Source: Ruminococcaceae bacterium UBA3753
GTDB taxonomy: Bacteria > Bacillota > Clostridia > Oscillospirales > Acutalibacteraceae
Direction of reading: 5' to 3'
Assembly (NCBI GenBank): GCA_002372375.1
Contig: DFGJ01000034.1
Span: forward strand, 1 to 46,783
DNA length: 46,783 nucleotides
Shown: piece after piece, positions 46,254-46,783 of the stretch
How positions within the stretch are numbered: position 1 is the stretch's first letter
Layout of the letters: every line of letters begins with the position of its first letter
Made by a program: the position numbers and the translations under genes
Notes under the pieces: generated by a model
Told to the model about the DNA's origin: nothing
What the model saw: only the letters and a program-made list of their open reading frames with translations
Databases searched by the model: none

Positions 46254-46783
46254 AAATATCACACCTCCTTTTTACAAACAAAACCCGACGTGTTTTCCCC
46301 TCAACATAGCAACAACTGCGACTTGCACCAACTTTTTCCAGCCAAAAGACCTCCTTGCCTTTCGCTATTACCCTCAGCTTGCCTCGTAAATCAACACTGA
46401 AACCTAGTTCATTAAGAAATTTCTTCAGCTTCTTTGTAACCATACGGCGTACTAAACTAAAATAGTCACCAGGTAGTCTTCCACGGAAAACGCAATCATC
46501 CGGCAACATATCATAATCCAAGATACTCGAGCCGACAACCTCAGATGAAAGACCACTAGCATACGAGGACAGTTCCGAACACTTTAACACGGTAATTATA
46601 AAATCACTCGATTTATCTGTCAACATATCTTTTAGCATTCTCGAATCAGATTGTGGACAGGTACTAATTTTTTGATCATTTTCTTGATTTATTTCTAATA
46701 AATTTTTATAAATTCTAATACGCACATTTTTCCTTACTGTTATGCATCCTGTACCTTTTTTTATGCTTTCTATTACTAAATTA
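46246..46783 (-). CDS. tilS: tRNA(Ile)-lysidine synthase TilS, C-terminal part (5' truncated)
   Basis: Converts C34 of tRNA(Ile2) to lysidine so that it reads AUA. Only the last 178 or so residues are in the window; the frame is open to the last base and an in-frame GTG at 46725 is not the start. The C-terminal substrate-binding domain is recognisable: VFRGRLPGDYFSLVRRMVTKKLKKFLNELGFSVDLRGKLRVIAKGKEVFWLEKVG, matching the 'R.R.PGD...TKKLKK.F.....R....V......WV.G' pattern. The N-terminal PP-loop lies outside. Followed by hpt and ftsH in the classic order. Confidence 0.9.
   Translation of the reverse strand, partial: NLVIESIKKGTGCITVRKNVRIRIYKNLLEINQENDQKISTCPQSDSRMLKDMLTDKSSDFIITVLKCSELSSYASGLSSEVVGSSILDYDMLPDDCVFRGRLPGDYFSLVRRMVTKKLKKFLNELGFSVDLRGKLRVIAKGKEVFWLEKVGASRSCCYVEGKTRRVLFVKRRCDIFG

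Overview
This window is AT-rich DNA from a Gram-positive, Clostridia-like bacterium. The evidence is both subunits of dipicolinate synthase (a spore product), a SpoVD-type penicillin-binding protein with PASTA domains, a SpoVE/FtsW flippase, clostridial-type FeoA and FeoB, a DacF-type carboxypeptidase, an MmcQ/YjbR protein and the Firmicutes gene order tilS-hpt-ftsH. Coding density is low for a bacterium. Gaps of 300-1500 bp separate most genes and hold decayed partial gene copies and tandem repeats. That points to a genome under relaxed selection, such as a host-restricted or endosymbiotic Oscillospirales relative. The lifestyle and lineage are inference.

Layout. 1-2370: 3' part of a large Lys/Glu-rich protein with an EF-hand-like loop and a duplicated domain. 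2371-4756: mnmG, preceded by a decayed copy of its own 5' end and carrying a parS-like palindrome inside the gene. 5493-6931: dpaA-dpaB. 7974-8621: a small secreted protein. 9211-9954: yebC. 11056-11622 (minus): a lone rmlC. 12673-13974: murA. 14586-15782 (minus): a secreted protein with repeated Y-G-G-P motifs. 15942-18424: feoA-feoB. 18631-20616 (minus): a small membrane-protein family in three states (remnant, frameshifted, intact). 21214-22728 (minus): a CorA-family transporter with a structured leader and two decayed copies of its 3' end. 22828-23985: dacF. 24033-24639: three tandem ~200-bp units. 24807-26628: two convergent secreted coiled-coil proteins, each with a one-base frame break in a homopolymer just after the signal peptide. 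27041-29015: rpsB and tsf. 29268-30092: a 262-bp tandem repeat and a possible FlhB-like relic. 30465-41134: a loosened division/cell-wall cluster (mraZ, rsmH, ftsL-like, spoVD-like, mraY, spoVE/ftsW, yjbR-like, murG). 41403-43277 (minus): a heavy-metal P-type ATPase. 43774-46783 (minus): ftsH, hpt and the 3' part of tilS.

How the genes fit together. MurA, MraY, MurG, the SpoVD-like transpeptidase, SpoVE/FtsW and DacF are successive steps of peptidoglycan synthesis and trimming. DpaA and DpaB make the spore-core chelator. FeoA/FeoB, the CorA protein and the P-type ATPase handle metals. RpsB, EF-Ts, MnmG, TilS and RsmH serve translation. A second layer is lineage-specific: four secreted or membrane-anchored proteins and the Lys/Glu-rich giant, none of which I recognise. 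These are the likeliest source of new biology, together with the recurrent partial-gene copies and the leader of the CorA gene.
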